This document shows positions 34,100 through 42,774 of a DNA stretch of 64,000 nt, in pieces (the stretch's first letter is position 1; every line of letters starts with the position of its first letter). The position numbers and the translations under genes are program-made. Origin of the DNA: Paenibacillus taihuensis. Its GTDB lineage: Bacteria; Bacillota; Bacilli; Paenibacillales; Paenibacillaceae. The stretch spans positions 1-64,000 of the forward strand of contig NZ_QTTN01000019.1 of NCBI RefSeq assembly GCF_003386535.1. The letters run 5' to 3'. Under the pieces are notes generated by a model. That model ran no database searches, was not told where the DNA came from, and saw only the letters and a list, made by a program, of their open reading frames with translations.

Positions 34100-35851
34100 A
34101 TGAAGAAAAGAGTCGTTACATTATCCACCGCTATACTTGTTTGCGCGATCTTGTTGACTGCTTGCGGCAGCAATAGCAACAATGCAGGAACAGCAAATAA
34201 TGGAGCGCCTAGCACGAACCAGGCTGCTCCGAGCAATACGGCGTCTAACGCGGGCACGACACCGGCAGCAGATGCGAATGGACTGTACCAAGCAAGCGAT
34301 ATGTCTAAGCTACCGGATACGGCGAAGAATCGCACGGACACGATCATCGTTGGGTTGACCGATCCAAGCGGAGCATTCACCCCTTATTTCCAACAAAGCG
34401 GTTATGACGGCAACGTTTCGTCGCTGCTCTATACGCCGCTTCTGAGCGTGGATAATAAAGGGCTTCCGATTCCGGGATTAGCCGAGAAATGGGATGTTTC
34501 GGCAGATAACCTGACTTACACCTATCACTTGCGCAAGGACTTGAAATTCAGCGACGGATCGCCGCTTACTGCTGATGACGTCGCTTTCACATGGACGATC
34601 CTTCACGATAAGTCGTATGACGGCGATTCCCAAGTAAGCACGCTGCACGTAGTAGGCGGCGAGGACTATAAAGCTGGCAAAGCTACGAGCATCTCGGGTA
34701 TTAAGGTCATTGATCCGCAGACTATCTCGGTTACGCTCGAACAGCCTAACGCAAGCGCTCTGACTCTGCTAGGATCCGATGTACTATCCAAGGCTTACTA
34801 CGGCAAGGAGTATAAACAGGGTCAGCTGGACTACATGAAGAAGCTTAGCAGCAGTCCGCTCGGCAATGGTCCGTATAAGCTGGAGAAATTTATTCCGGGA
34901 CAAGAAGTACGGATGATCGCAAACGAGAATTATTTTGGCGGCAAGCCTAAGACGGAGCACTTTATCTATAAGACTTCTGATGGAGACACATGGCAGTACT
35001 TGGAGACTGGCGAAGTCGACTACGCTTCGTTCAGCGCAACGAAAGAAAACATCGATAAGCTCAAGGAGCTTGGTTTCGTGAATGTTCAGGCTTATACGCC
35101 GAGCAACTACGGCTATCTTCAAGTGAACCTTGCGCACCCGGCGCTTAAAGACAAATTAGTCCGCCAAGCGCTAACGTACGGGTTAGACCGCCAAAGCATC
35201 TATGTGGAAGCTAGCCAAGGCGCCTACCAGGTTGCCAATATCCCATCGTCGCTGATTTCATGGGCATACACGGAGGAGGGCATTAATCCGTACAAATACG
35301 ATCCGGAGAAAGCGAAGCAGCTTCTGGATCAAGCGGGATGGAAAGTCGGCGCAGACGGCATTCGCGAGAAAGACGGCAAGAAACTGACGATTCACTATCT
35401 CGGTTCCAAGAAGCCGGATACGGATGTGTTCATCGCCGTAGCTAAGGAAGATTACGAAGCGCTTGGCATTAAATTCGAGCCGGAGGTCTTTGCGGACTTC
35501 AACGCACTCGTTTCCAAGGTCGAAGGCGGGGACTATGATCTCGTTTCTTTCTCGACATCGCTGTTGACCGACCCTGCGGACGGATTGCTCCAATTCGTCG
35601 ATGGCGAGATTGCCGGCTATGATAATCCGAAATTCAAAGAGCTATATGCAAAAGGTTTGGCTACTTCGAACATCGACGAGCGCAAGGAAATCTACAAACA
35701 GATCTTCCAGCTGTTGAATGACGATTTGCCTGTCATCTTCACCAGCTACAAGAAGAGCGTGTATGCCTATAACGGACGCATTCAAAACTTAAGCATCAGC
35801 CCATTCAACGGTCTGGCTCCAAGCTTGCCGAATTGGACGCTGAGCAAATAA
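34100..35851 (+). CDS. Peptide/nickel-type ABC transporter substrate-binding lipoprotein
   Basis: A 583-residue lipoprotein with a signal peptide ending in the lipobox LTAC (Cys22), then a low-complexity N/A/T/S-rich linker (about 23-70) and an SBP_bac_5 domain. Family marks include SLLYTPLLSVDNKGLPIPGLAEKWDVSADNLTYTYHLRKDLKFSDGSPLTADDVAFTW and the later VRQALTYGLDRQSI. It would capture oligopeptides or similar solutes outside the membrane and pass them to the permeases encoded next. GGGAGG precedes ATG 34100. The substrate cannot be read by eye. Confidence 0.92.
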   Translation: MKKRVVTLSTAILVCAILLTACGSNSNNAGTANNGAPSTNQAAPSNTASNAGTTPAADANGLYQASDMSKLPDTAKNRTDTIIVGLTDPSGAFTPYFQQSGYDGNVSSLLYTPLLSVDNKGLPIPGLAEKWDVSADNLTYTYHLRKDLKFSDGSPLTADDVAFTWTILHDKSYDGDSQVSTLHVVGGEDYKAGKATSISGIKVIDPQTISVTLEQPNASALTLLGSDVLSKAYYGKEYKQGQLDYMKKLSSSPLGNGPYKLEKFIPGQEVRMIANENYFGGKPKTEHFIYKTSDGDTWQYLETGEVDYASFSATKENIDKLKELGFVNVQAYTPSNYGYLQVNLAHPALKDKLVRQALTYGLDRQSIYVEASQGAYQVANIPSSLISWAYTEEGINPYKYDPEKAKQLLDQAGWKVGADGIREKDGKKLTIHYLGSKKPDTDVFIAVAKEDYEALGIKFEPEVFADFNALVSKVEGGDYDLVSFSTSLLTDPADGLLQFVDGEIAGYDNPKFKELYAKGLATSNIDERKEIYKQIFQLLNDDLPVIFTSYKKSVYAYNGRIQNLSISPFNGLAPSLPNWTLSK

Positions 35852-35915
35852 GGTATTATGAATCGCGATTCCCTGTCCTGTTGCGGACAGGGAATTGCAG
35901 ATTAAGGAGTCGATT

Positions 35916-36869
35916 ATGAGCACGTACATTACGAAGCGGATCTTATATATGATCATCATTTTGTTCGCGGCTTCCTTCTTGATTTTCTGCCTGTATGCCT
36001 TGACGCCAGGTGACTTCATCACGGGGAACATCAAGCTCACGCCGGAACGCAAAGCGGAGCTTCGAGAAATATATGGATTGAACAAGCCTGTAATCGAGCG
36101 GTATTGGACGTGGATGAAGAACGCTTTCCACGGCGACTTCGGCTACTCGCTGGCTCAGCAGAAGCCAGTTCTGACGCTATTCAACCAATACATCTGGAAC
36201 TCGTTCCTGCTTGCGATTATCTCCACGTTCCTGACGTGGTTCATTGCGGTTGTTGTCGGCGTGTTCGTCGCCTACAAACAATATTCTTGGATCGATACTT
36301 TTGTAATGTTGTTTCTCTTCGCGGCGATGTCTATTCCGTCCTTCTTCATCGGGCTTTTCCTGATCAAAATACTCGCTGTTGACTGGAAGTGGCTTCCTCC
36401 GGGCGGTATGCTTACGACGGGGAGCAACGCGACGGGGCTCGCTTATGTCAAGGAAGTCATTCACCATATGACACTGCCGGTTATCGTGATGACATTGCTC
36501 GGCGTCGGATCGCTTACGAGGTACTTCCGAAGCAACATGATCGATGTCATCAAGCAGGATTACATCCGCACGGCTCGCGCCAAAGGACTTAAGGAACGCA
36601 AGGTGCTGTTCACGCACGCATTGCGAAATGCCTTGCTGCCTGCCATCACGCTGGTAGGCTTCGAGCTTCCGGCCCTGTTCGGCGGATCGCTCATTATCGA
36701 GAAAATTTTCAATTGGCCGGGGATCGGTCAGCTTTATATGCAGTCTTTCACGCTGCGGGATTATCCGCTTCTAATGGGATTTACCATGTTTATCGCGATA
36801 TTGACCGTCATCGGCACGCTGCTCTCGGACATTCTGTACCGAGTCGCCGATCCACGGGTCCGATTGTAG
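35916..36869 (+). CDS. ABC transporter permease, OppB/DppB type
   Basis: A 317-residue inner-membrane permease with six hydrophobic segments and the conserved EAA-loop region DYIRTARAKGLKERKVLFTHALRNALLPAITLVG. The N-terminus STYITKRILYMIIILFAASFLIFCLYALTPGD is typical of DppB/OppB. I chose ATG 35916 after AAGGAG. The second permease gene follows after 12 bp. Confidence 0.92.
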   Translation: MSTYITKRILYMIIILFAASFLIFCLYALTPGDFITGNIKLTPERKAELREIYGLNKPVIERYWTWMKNAFHGDFGYSLAQQKPVLTLFNQYIWNSFLLAIISTFLTWFIAVVVGVFVAYKQYSWIDTFVMLFLFAAMSIPSFFIGLFLIKILAVDWKWLPPGGMLTTGSNATGLAYVKEVIHHMTLPVIVMTLLGVGSLTRYFRSNMIDVIKQDYIRTARAKGLKERKVLFTHALRNALLPAITLVGFELPALFGGSLIIEKIFNWPGIGQLYMQSFTLRDYPLLMGFTMFIAILTVIGTLLSDILYRVADPRVRL

Positions 36870-36881
36870 GAGGTCAAGAGA

Positions 36882-37814
36882 ATGTCAACGATTCACGCAG
36901 AAGAAGCGGGAGCCGCCAAGGCAGTGCCGGTTAGAACTGCGCCACACGCTTCAATGTGGCGGCAGTCGCTCCGGCGGTTATTGAAGAACAAGCTGGCTAT
37001 GCTCGGATTCGCCGTCGTGGCGTTCATGTTCGCAGCCTGTTTCATCGGCCCGCTGTTCTCGCCGTATACGGATAATAAGATTAATATGGCGGTTATGAAT
37101 AATGCGCCTAGCCTTAAGCACTGGCTCGGCACGGACGCTCTTGGTCGGGATGTGCTGGCGCGTGTACTGCTGGCTGGACGAATTTCATTAACAGTCGGTT
37201 TGGCGTCCATGGTGCTGTCGGTCTTCGTCGGCACATTGTTAGGCGTAATCGCCGGCTATTACCGCGGAGTCGTCGATCAGCTCGTCATGCGGCTTGCGGA
37301 TTTGCTGCTGACCATCCCGAGCTTGCCGCTGCTATTCATCTTCGGGGCACTGCTGTCGGAATGGAAGGTGCCGACCGATTACAGGATGTATATCGTAATG
37401 CTGATGCTAAGCATCGTCGGCTGGCCGGGGCTTGCCCGGATGGTTCGGGGCCAAATGCTGAGCTTGCGAGAGCGGGAATATATGCAGGCCACCGTTGTAC
37501 TTGGGCTACGCGACCGCCGCAAACTATTCAATCATCTGCTGCCGAACCTGGTACCGCTTATTATCGTCATCGCTACATTCAATATCGGCGGTGCCATTCT
37601 CAGCGAGTCGGTGCTTAGTTACTTCGGTCTCGGCGTTATGGCGCCGACGCCTACATGGGGCAACATGATCGACGCGGCGAACAATATGATCGACTTTCAA
37701 GATCATCCGTGGCTTTGGATTCCGCCGGGATTCTCGATTTTCGCGACGGTCATCGCCATTAATATATTCGGAGACGGCTTGCGGGACGTACTGGATCCCA
37801 AGCAAAAAAGGTAG
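36882..37814 (+). CDS. ABC transporter permease, OppC/DppC type
   Basis: A 310-residue permease. It has the OppC_N segment (SLRRLLKNKLAMLGFAVVAFMFAACFIGPL), the HWLGTDALGRDVLARVLLAGRISLTVG hallmark, and the EAA loop REREYMQATVVLGLRDRRKLFNHLLPN. AGGAGG precedes ATG 36882. It pairs with the OppB-type permease to form the membrane channel. The ATPase genes follow. Confidence 0.93.
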   Translation: MSTIHAEEAGAAKAVPVRTAPHASMWRQSLRRLLKNKLAMLGFAVVAFMFAACFIGPLFSPYTDNKINMAVMNNAPSLKHWLGTDALGRDVLARVLLAGRISLTVGLASMVLSVFVGTLLGVIAGYYRGVVDQLVMRLADLLLTIPSLPLLFIFGALLSEWKVPTDYRMYIVMLMLSIVGWPGLARMVRGQMLSLREREYMQATVVLGLRDRRKLFNHLLPNLVPLIIVIATFNIGGAILSESVLSYFGLGVMAPTPTWGNMIDAANNMIDFQDHPWLWIPPGFSIFATVIAINIFGDGLRDVLDPKQKR

Positions 37815-37826
37815 GTGCAAGCTAAC

Positions 37827-38807
37827 ATGAGTAACGTACTTGAGATTGAGCATCTAAGCACGCATTTTCATACCGAAGAAGGTGTAGTGCGGGCAGTGGA
37901 CGATGTCGGGCTGCAGGTCCGGCAAGGAGAAATCGTGTGTATCGTGGGCGAGTCCGGAAGCGGCAAGAGCATTACGGCGATGTCTGTCATGGGTTTGGTA
38001 GAAGGACCTGCTGGGCGCGTAGCAGGAGGCCGGATCGCGTTTGACGGCATTGATTTGCTGAAACTTGGTCGCAATGAGCTTCGTACCATTCGCGGCAACG
38101 AAATCGCGATGATCTTTCAAGAGCCCATGACATCGCTGAATCCGGTACTGAAGATCGGCGAGCAGCTGATGGAGCCGCTTATCGAACATCGGAAAATGAG
38201 CAAGAAAGCGGCGCGCAAGCGAGCCATCGAGCTTATTGGCGAGGTTGGCATTTCGCGGGCGGAGCAGATCGCGGATTCTTATCCGCATGAGCTCAGCGGC
38301 GGTATGCTGCAGCGCATTATGATTGCGATAGCGATCTCATGCGAACCTAAGCTTCTCATCGCTGATGAGCCAACGACTGCGCTCGATGTAACGATTCAAG
38401 CGCAGATACTGGATATGCTGCGCCGTTTCAAAGAAGAATCAGGCATGTCGATTCTACTTATCACGCATGATCTAGGCGTTGTGGCCGAAATGGCGGATTA
38501 CGTCGTGGTGATGTATGCGGGAAAAGTCGTGGAAGAAGGCGAAGTTGTGGCCTTGTTCGAGAACCCGCAGCATCCGTACACGAAAGGGCTGTTGAAGTCC
38601 AAACCGATCATCAATCAGCGGCAGGACGAGCTGTACTCGATTCCGGGGCAGGTACCGAACCCGTTGGAGCTTACACCGTCCTGCTACTTCCATGATCGCT
38701 GCGCATATTGCATGGATATTTGCAGGACGCAACAGCCGGTACTGAAGGATGCGGGTAACGGGCAAAAAGTCGCTTGCTGGTTGAACGAGGAGGTGACCCC
38801 TGTATGA
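37827..38807 (+). CDS. Oligopeptide-type ABC transporter ATPase, OppD/DppD type
   Basis: A 326-residue ATPase with Walker A GESGSGKS, Q-loop QEPMTSLNP, signature LSGGMLQR and Walker B LLIADEPTTALD. The C-terminal oligopeptide/dipeptide domain includes the NPLELTPSCYFHDRCAYCMDIC Cys cluster that in relatives binds an iron-sulfur cluster. I chose ATG 37827, 12 bp after the permease stop and preceded by AGGTAGGTG. Its stop overlaps the start of the OppF gene (ATGA). Confidence 0.93.
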   Translation: MSNVLEIEHLSTHFHTEEGVVRAVDDVGLQVRQGEIVCIVGESGSGKSITAMSVMGLVEGPAGRVAGGRIAFDGIDLLKLGRNELRTIRGNEIAMIFQEPMTSLNPVLKIGEQLMEPLIEHRKMSKKAARKRAIELIGEVGISRAEQIADSYPHELSGGMLQRIMIAIAISCEPKLLIADEPTTALDVTIQAQILDMLRRFKEESGMSILLITHDLGVVAEMADYVVVMYAGKVVEEGEVVALFENPQHPYTKGLLKSKPIINQRQDELYSIPGQVPNPLELTPSCYFHDRCAYCMDICRTQQPVLKDAGNGQKVACWLNEEVTPV

Positions 38808-39775
38808 CAGAGGCTCAAGCACTGCTAGAGGTAAATGGACTGAAGAAATATTTCCCGATTAAGTCAGGACTGCTCAGCCGCACGGTCGGACATGTGAAAG
38901 CCGTCGACGATATCAGCTTCTCGATCAAACGCGGGGAAACATTCGGGCTTGTTGGAGAGTCCGGGAGCGGCAAAAGCACAGTCGGCCGAACGATTCTACG
39001 CTTGACGGACAAGACGGCCGGCGAAGTGAAATTCGGCGGCGTCGACTTGTATGACCTGCAGCCGGACGAGCTGCGCCGCCTGAGGCCGAAGATGCAGCTG
39101 ATCTTCCAGGATCCGTACAGCTCCCTCAATCCGCGCGTGCGAATCGGCGATGCGATCGGCGAGGCGCTGCTTGATCACGGTCTGGCTTCGCCTACGGAGG
39201 TTCGCGGCCGTGTGCTGGACGTGCTGAACGCTTGCGGGTTATCATCGTACCACTTCGACCGGTTCCCGCATGAATTCTCAGGCGGACAAAGGCAGCGCGT
39301 CGGCATTGCCCGCGCGCTCGTCTTGAATCCGGATCTTATTATCGCGGATGAGCCTGTTTCCGCGCTTGACGTGTCGATTCAGGCGCAAATCATCAACTTG
39401 TTTCGCGGTATGCAAGAGAAGCAGGGGCTAACCTACTTATTTATTTCGCATGATCTTAGCGTCGTCGAACACTTATGTTCGCATATCGGGGTGATGTATC
39501 TCGGTACGATGATGGAAACGGGGCCGCGCGACGAGTTGTTCCGGGATCCTCTACATCCGTATACGAAGGCGCTGCTCTCAGCCGTGCCGGTTCCGATTCC
39601 GAAGCTGAAGCGCGAGAGGATCGTTCTGAACGGTGAACTGCCGAATCCCGCCGATCCTCCGCCCGGGTGCAAGTTCCACACGCGTTGTCCATTCGCGGTT
39701 GCGCGCTGCCGTGAGGAAGTGCCGCTATTCCGGGATGTAGGCAACGACCGCAAGGTAGCTTGCCATCTCGTGTAA
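38804..39775 (+). CDS. Oligopeptide-type ABC transporter ATPase, OppF/DppF type
   Basis: A 323-residue ATPase with Walker A GESGSGKST, QDPYSSLNPR, signature FSGGQRQR and Walker B IIADEPVSALD, and the C-terminal KFHTRCPFAVARC Cys motif. The start ATG 38804 overlaps the OppD stop, so translation is coupled. It completes a five-gene importer (binding protein, two permeases, two ATPases). The hairpin GCCGCAG/CTGCGGC at 39784-39818, without a T-run, may end the transcript. Confidence 0.93.
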   Translation: MTEAQALLEVNGLKKYFPIKSGLLSRTVGHVKAVDDISFSIKRGETFGLVGESGSGKSTVGRTILRLTDKTAGEVKFGGVDLYDLQPDELRRLRPKMQLIFQDPYSSLNPRVRIGDAIGEALLDHGLASPTEVRGRVLDVLNACGLSSYHFDRFPHEFSGGQRQRVGIARALVLNPDLIIADEPVSALDVSIQAQIINLFRGMQEKQGLTYLFISHDLSVVEHLCSHIGVMYLGTMMETGPRDELFRDPLHPYTKALLSAVPVPIPKLKRERIVLNGELPNPADPPPGCKFHTRCPFAVARCREEVPLFRDVGNDRKVACHLV

Positions 39776-39844
39776 TTAAAGAGGCCGCAGTAGTCTGTCT
39801 AGGGCGGGCAGCTGCGGCACCCATGGGTTGTCGTCGCATGGTCC

Positions 39845-40207
39845 TTGTTAATGCCCGGATTCGGAAATCTGCTGCTTGGGCAGTATCTCTTGGGCTGGAT
39901 CTTATTTGTCTGGGAAGTGCTGATCAATGTCCATTCGCGATTTAATGTTGCGATCCTGTATGCACTCACAGGTCGTTTTCAAGATGCGACGGAAATTCTC
40001 AAGCATACACAAGTCGATTATTGGATATTAACTTATGGTTCTGTCTTTGTTTTTACAATTTTCCACAGCTACAAGAGTGCCGTTGCTACCAATGAATTAG
40101 TCGGACTCGTCAACACAGAGAATGCGCCATTGAATACGTTCTTCATCAGTCAGTTGGAATGGAATTATTTGTCCAAACTACTCGTATGTCATCACCGTGG
40201 AACGTAA
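39845..40207 (+). pseudogene. Small membrane protein, probably 5'-truncated
   Basis: A 120-residue frame with two or three hydrophobic segments (LLMPGFGNLLLGQYLLGWILFVWEVLINV near the start and WILTYGSVFVFTIFHSY later). The same frame continues upstream of TTG 39845 for about 15 codons with plausible protein sequence (QLRHPWVVVAWSLL) but meets a stop before any good start, and there is no ribosome-binding site. The natural start therefore seems lost. The next frame overlaps its end by 11 bp. I do not recognise the family. Confidence 0.45.
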
Positions 40208-40541
40208 TATGCTTTTTGACAAGCTTAATAAGCATTTCCCATTACGTCTAGAGGATGATCCGAACAATATGCGCTTTATTGCATCCTTCAATTACTCCCT
40301 GTACTTAGAAAAGGCGATTACTGCATTAGAGTCGCTTGGCGTTAATCGGGAAGATATATTTGTTGCGCCTCTGGAAGAGAAGGGGAGCGGAAAAACGCTT
40401 TCGTTTGACACGATTGAACGGTCTGATGGGAAGAGTTTATTCGATGGAATTGCTCTGTTTGCTGCATTCGGATGTTTTATGGGCTCCGTTTATGGCCGCT
40501 GTGGGCTCTCCGAAATCGTCGCACCTATTTTGAGAACATGA
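40197..40541 (+). pseudogene. Hypothetical protein, possibly C-terminally truncated
   Basis: A 114-residue frame with GTG 40197 or, more naturally, ATG 40209 (MLFDKLNKHFPLRLEDDPNN). It then reads RFIASFNYSLYLEKAITALESLGVNREDIFVAPLEEK and ends with a hydrophobic FAAFGCFMGSVYG that stops abruptly. This looks like the start of a membrane helix that would normally continue, so the C-terminus may be lost. It lies next to another decayed-looking frame and a palindromic element. No function can be assigned. Confidence 0.5.
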
Positions 40542-40837
40542 TGCCCTTCACCGACATTCATAACTGCGTGGATGCCGATTAGCTTCTGTAGCCAGCATCA
40601 ACTTCACCGGAAGCGAGCGAGTGAGCACACAGGTGGCTATGTTGGATAAATCCACTCATTTTTGCCAAAACAACTGCTTTTCAGAGGCTATGTTGGATAT
40701 TTCCACTCATTTTCGGCGGAAAAGGCTAAAACAGCCATTCTCTATCTGAAATGAGTGGATTTTTCCATTATAGAGTGAAATTTTGATTGTTTTAGCAGTT
40801 CTAGAGTGGAAAATTCCAATATAGGCAACAATTAATC
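40542..40837. repeat. Palindromic intergenic element with two direct and two inverted copies of a 25-bp unit
   Basis: GGCTATGTTGGATAAATCCACTC begins at 40635 and GGCTATGTTGGATATTTCCACTC at 40686. Their inverted forms follow: GAGTGGATTTTTCCATTATAG (about 40754-40774) and GAGTGGAAAATTCCAATATAGG (about 40804-40825). Outer and inner copies can pair to make a nested hairpin of about 190 bp (40635-40826). No gene is evident in 40542-40837. The 12-mer AGGCTATGTTGG also occurs at about 21716. Confidence 0.8.
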
Positions 40838-40839
40838 TA

Positions 40840-40870
40840 AGACGTGACCCTTACAGGTCACGTCTTTTTT
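40840..40870 (+). terminator. Intrinsic terminator
   Basis: AGACGTGACC, loop of about 6 nt, GGTCACGTCT and TTTTT on the plus strand. On the minus strand the hairpin follows the DeoR gene, although the T-run there is weak. Confidence 0.8.
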
Positions 40871-40877
40871 GCAGAGT

Positions 40878-41654
40878 CTATATGCTATCGACCTTCGCAA
40901 TAATGACTTTTACGCCTCTGCTCTCAATCTCCTCAATCACATCAATGGACGCTTCCTCATCAGTAATGAGAATATCAATCGGTGTAATCGGGCCAATCTT
41001 AACGAACGCGTCAATGCCAAGCTTCTCATGAGGAGCGAGGCAGATTGTTTTACGCGAAATTTCAATGGCGCTTCTGCCAAGGCTTGCTACTTCTGGCGTT
41101 GCAGTGCTGATGCCGTTTTTCGAGATAGCCCCGCCTGTTATGAAACAGATATCGAGCGAGAATTGACGTAGAAAATCATAGGCGAGCGCATCTGTCATGT
41201 TGCCAGACTGCTTGACCTTGCCTCCAACAATATAGGTATCGATATGGGGGAGATCCTTAAGGCAGTCCGCGATTCGAATGGCATTCGTGACAACTGTGAA
41301 AGGAAACGTCGGGAGATACTTCAGCATGCCGTAATGGATCCCAGTGCCTGAGATAAAGACGGTGTCGTTTTCATGAATATAGGAGGCAGCTTTCTTGGAA
41401 ATAGCGTTCTGAAGCGGCGTACCTTCCCCATAGCGAGTGGGGAGTGACTCTGGCGTAATCGTATTACGGACTTGGCTGGGTGGAATAGCGCCGCCATGCG
41501 TGCGCTTGAGCAAACCCTTCTCTTCCATGATCGTCAAATCTCTTCGGATGGAATCGATAGACATCTCAAATCGATCTGCTAAATCCTTCGCAAGTACGCG
41601 GCCTTCCGTTTCGAGCATCTTCAGTATTTCAGTTCGCCGTTCCTCAGTGAACAT
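40878..41654 (-). CDS. DeoR-family transcriptional regulator
   Basis: A 258-residue repressor. The N-terminal helix-turn-helix is typical (FTEERRTEILKMLETEGRVLAKDLADRFEMSIDSIRRDLTIMEEKGLLKRTHGGAI), and a sugar-phosphate-sensing DeoRC domain follows (about 75-240, with TVVTNAIRIADCL and FITGGAISKNGI). GGAGG precedes ATG 41654. The DapA-like gene lies upstream in the same direction after 124 bp, so the pair may be functionally linked. The effector is unknown. Confidence 0.88.
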   Translation of the reverse strand: MFTEERRTEILKMLETEGRVLAKDLADRFEMSIDSIRRDLTIMEEKGLLKRTHGGAIPPSQVRNTITPESLPTRYGEGTPLQNAISKKAASYIHENDTVFISGTGIHYGMLKYLPTFPFTVVTNAIRIADCLKDLPHIDTYIVGGKVKQSGNMTDALAYDFLRQFSLDICFITGGAISKNGISTATPEVASLGRSAIEISRKTICLAPHEKLGIDAFVKIGPITPIDILITDEEASIDVIEEIESRGVKVIIAKVDSI

Positions 41655-41778
41655 GGTATAAGCCTCCGAAAGGGAATTTTCACCATTACTGATGATGGTT
41701 CCATTTTATTCGGCTTTATTCGGTTTTGTCGACGAATATCGCGAGAATACTTACGGTATTTTACGTCTTATTGCTCAT

Positions 41779-42660
41779 TTACTCATGAAAACCGCACAAA
41801 CGCGCCCTCAACCCCTCCGATATCCCAGTCATCGGCAGCCGCACCGCGTCGCTGTTGATCAATCCCTGTCTGGCCAGCATCCACTTCAACGGAGTTGGAT
41901 TGGACTCTTTGAACAGCAGCCCGATAAGAGGGGAGAGTGATTGGAAAGTCGCCTCCGCTCGTGCTGTATCACCAGCCTGGTAAGCCCGATATACGTCCAT
42001 GAAGTCACTCGTTCTCAAGTTAGCCGAAGCAAGAATGCCGCCTTTGGCTCCGCTGCCCAGCATCTCATAGAACCCCGCATCCTCCCCGCAAAGAATCGGC
42101 TTCGAACAGCCTGACTCCATCAATTGACGGATGAGCCGCAAGTCGCCTGAGCTATCTTTTAGACCAATCACGCCATCAATCTCCAAGATCTTCCTCATCG
42201 TATCTGCTTCGACTCTAATACCGGTGCGAGCGGGCACTTCGTATGCAATGACGGGGATGCCTACACTAGCTGCGCGCTCGAAATGCTGGAGGATTCCTGC
42301 CTGTGAAGGCCGGCTGTAATAAGGCGTAACTACCAGAACTGCGTCAGCTCCAAGCTGTGCAGCCTGCTCCGTACGCATTATCGTCGAGCGTGTATCGTTT
42401 GTCCCAGTTCCGATGACGAGCGGGAGCTGCTTCCCTGTATCCCTCAGAAGCTTAGAGGTTAACCTGACAATCTCAGCAACCTCATCCCAAGTAACAGTCG
42501 GAGCTTCGGCAGTCGTCCCGTTTATCACCAGACCATCGATGTCATGAGACAGCAGGTTCATTAAATACCGCTCATAAGCTGCAAAATCAATCTCCTCGTT
42601 CGCCAAGAAAGGCGTCACGACCGGGACGTATATACCTTGCAATTGTGATTCTGTCAGCAT
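41779..42660 (-). CDS. Dihydrodipicolinate synthase/N-acetylneuraminate lyase family aldolase
   Basis: A 293-residue class I aldolase. The Schiff-base Lys is in GLKDSSGD (near residue 162), the catalytic Tyr in VVTPYYSRPSQ, and the substrate TTAE motif in VINGTTAEAPT. The fold is the DapA TIM barrel; lysine biosynthesis is possible but its position beside DeoR and LysR regulators and outside a lysine cluster suggests a catabolic aldolase. GAGGTGG precedes ATG 42660. It is divergent from a LysR gene, with an inverted repeat between them. Confidence 0.82.
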   Translation of the reverse strand: MLTESQLQGIYVPVVTPFLANEEIDFAAYERYLMNLLSHDIDGLVINGTTAEAPTVTWDEVAEIVRLTSKLLRDTGKQLPLVIGTGTNDTRSTIMRTEQAAQLGADAVLVVTPYYSRPSQAGILQHFERAASVGIPVIAYEVPARTGIRVEADTMRKILEIDGVIGLKDSSGDLRLIRQLMESGCSKPILCGEDAGFYEMLGSGAKGGILASANLRTSDFMDVYRAYQAGDTARAEATFQSLSPLIGLLFKESNPTPLKWMLARQGLINSDAVRLPMTGISEGLRARLCGFHE

Positions 42661-42711
42661 AGGAAGACCACCTCATTAGTAGTTGTTGAACTTACTTTAG
42701 CATGGCTTTTA

Positions 42712-42740
42712 CTATTACAGTTATCTATAATTAGTAATAG
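42712..42740. promoter_or_regulatory. Inverted repeat between the aldolase and LysR genes
   Basis: CTATTAC (42712-42718) and GTAATAG (42734-42740) form a perfect inverted repeat with a 15-bp AT-rich spacer, midway between divergent starts. This is the usual position of a LysR recognition site. Confidence 0.55.
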
Positions 42741-42774
42741 CGATTATCAATAATGTTAATGGGAGGGCGGAGCT

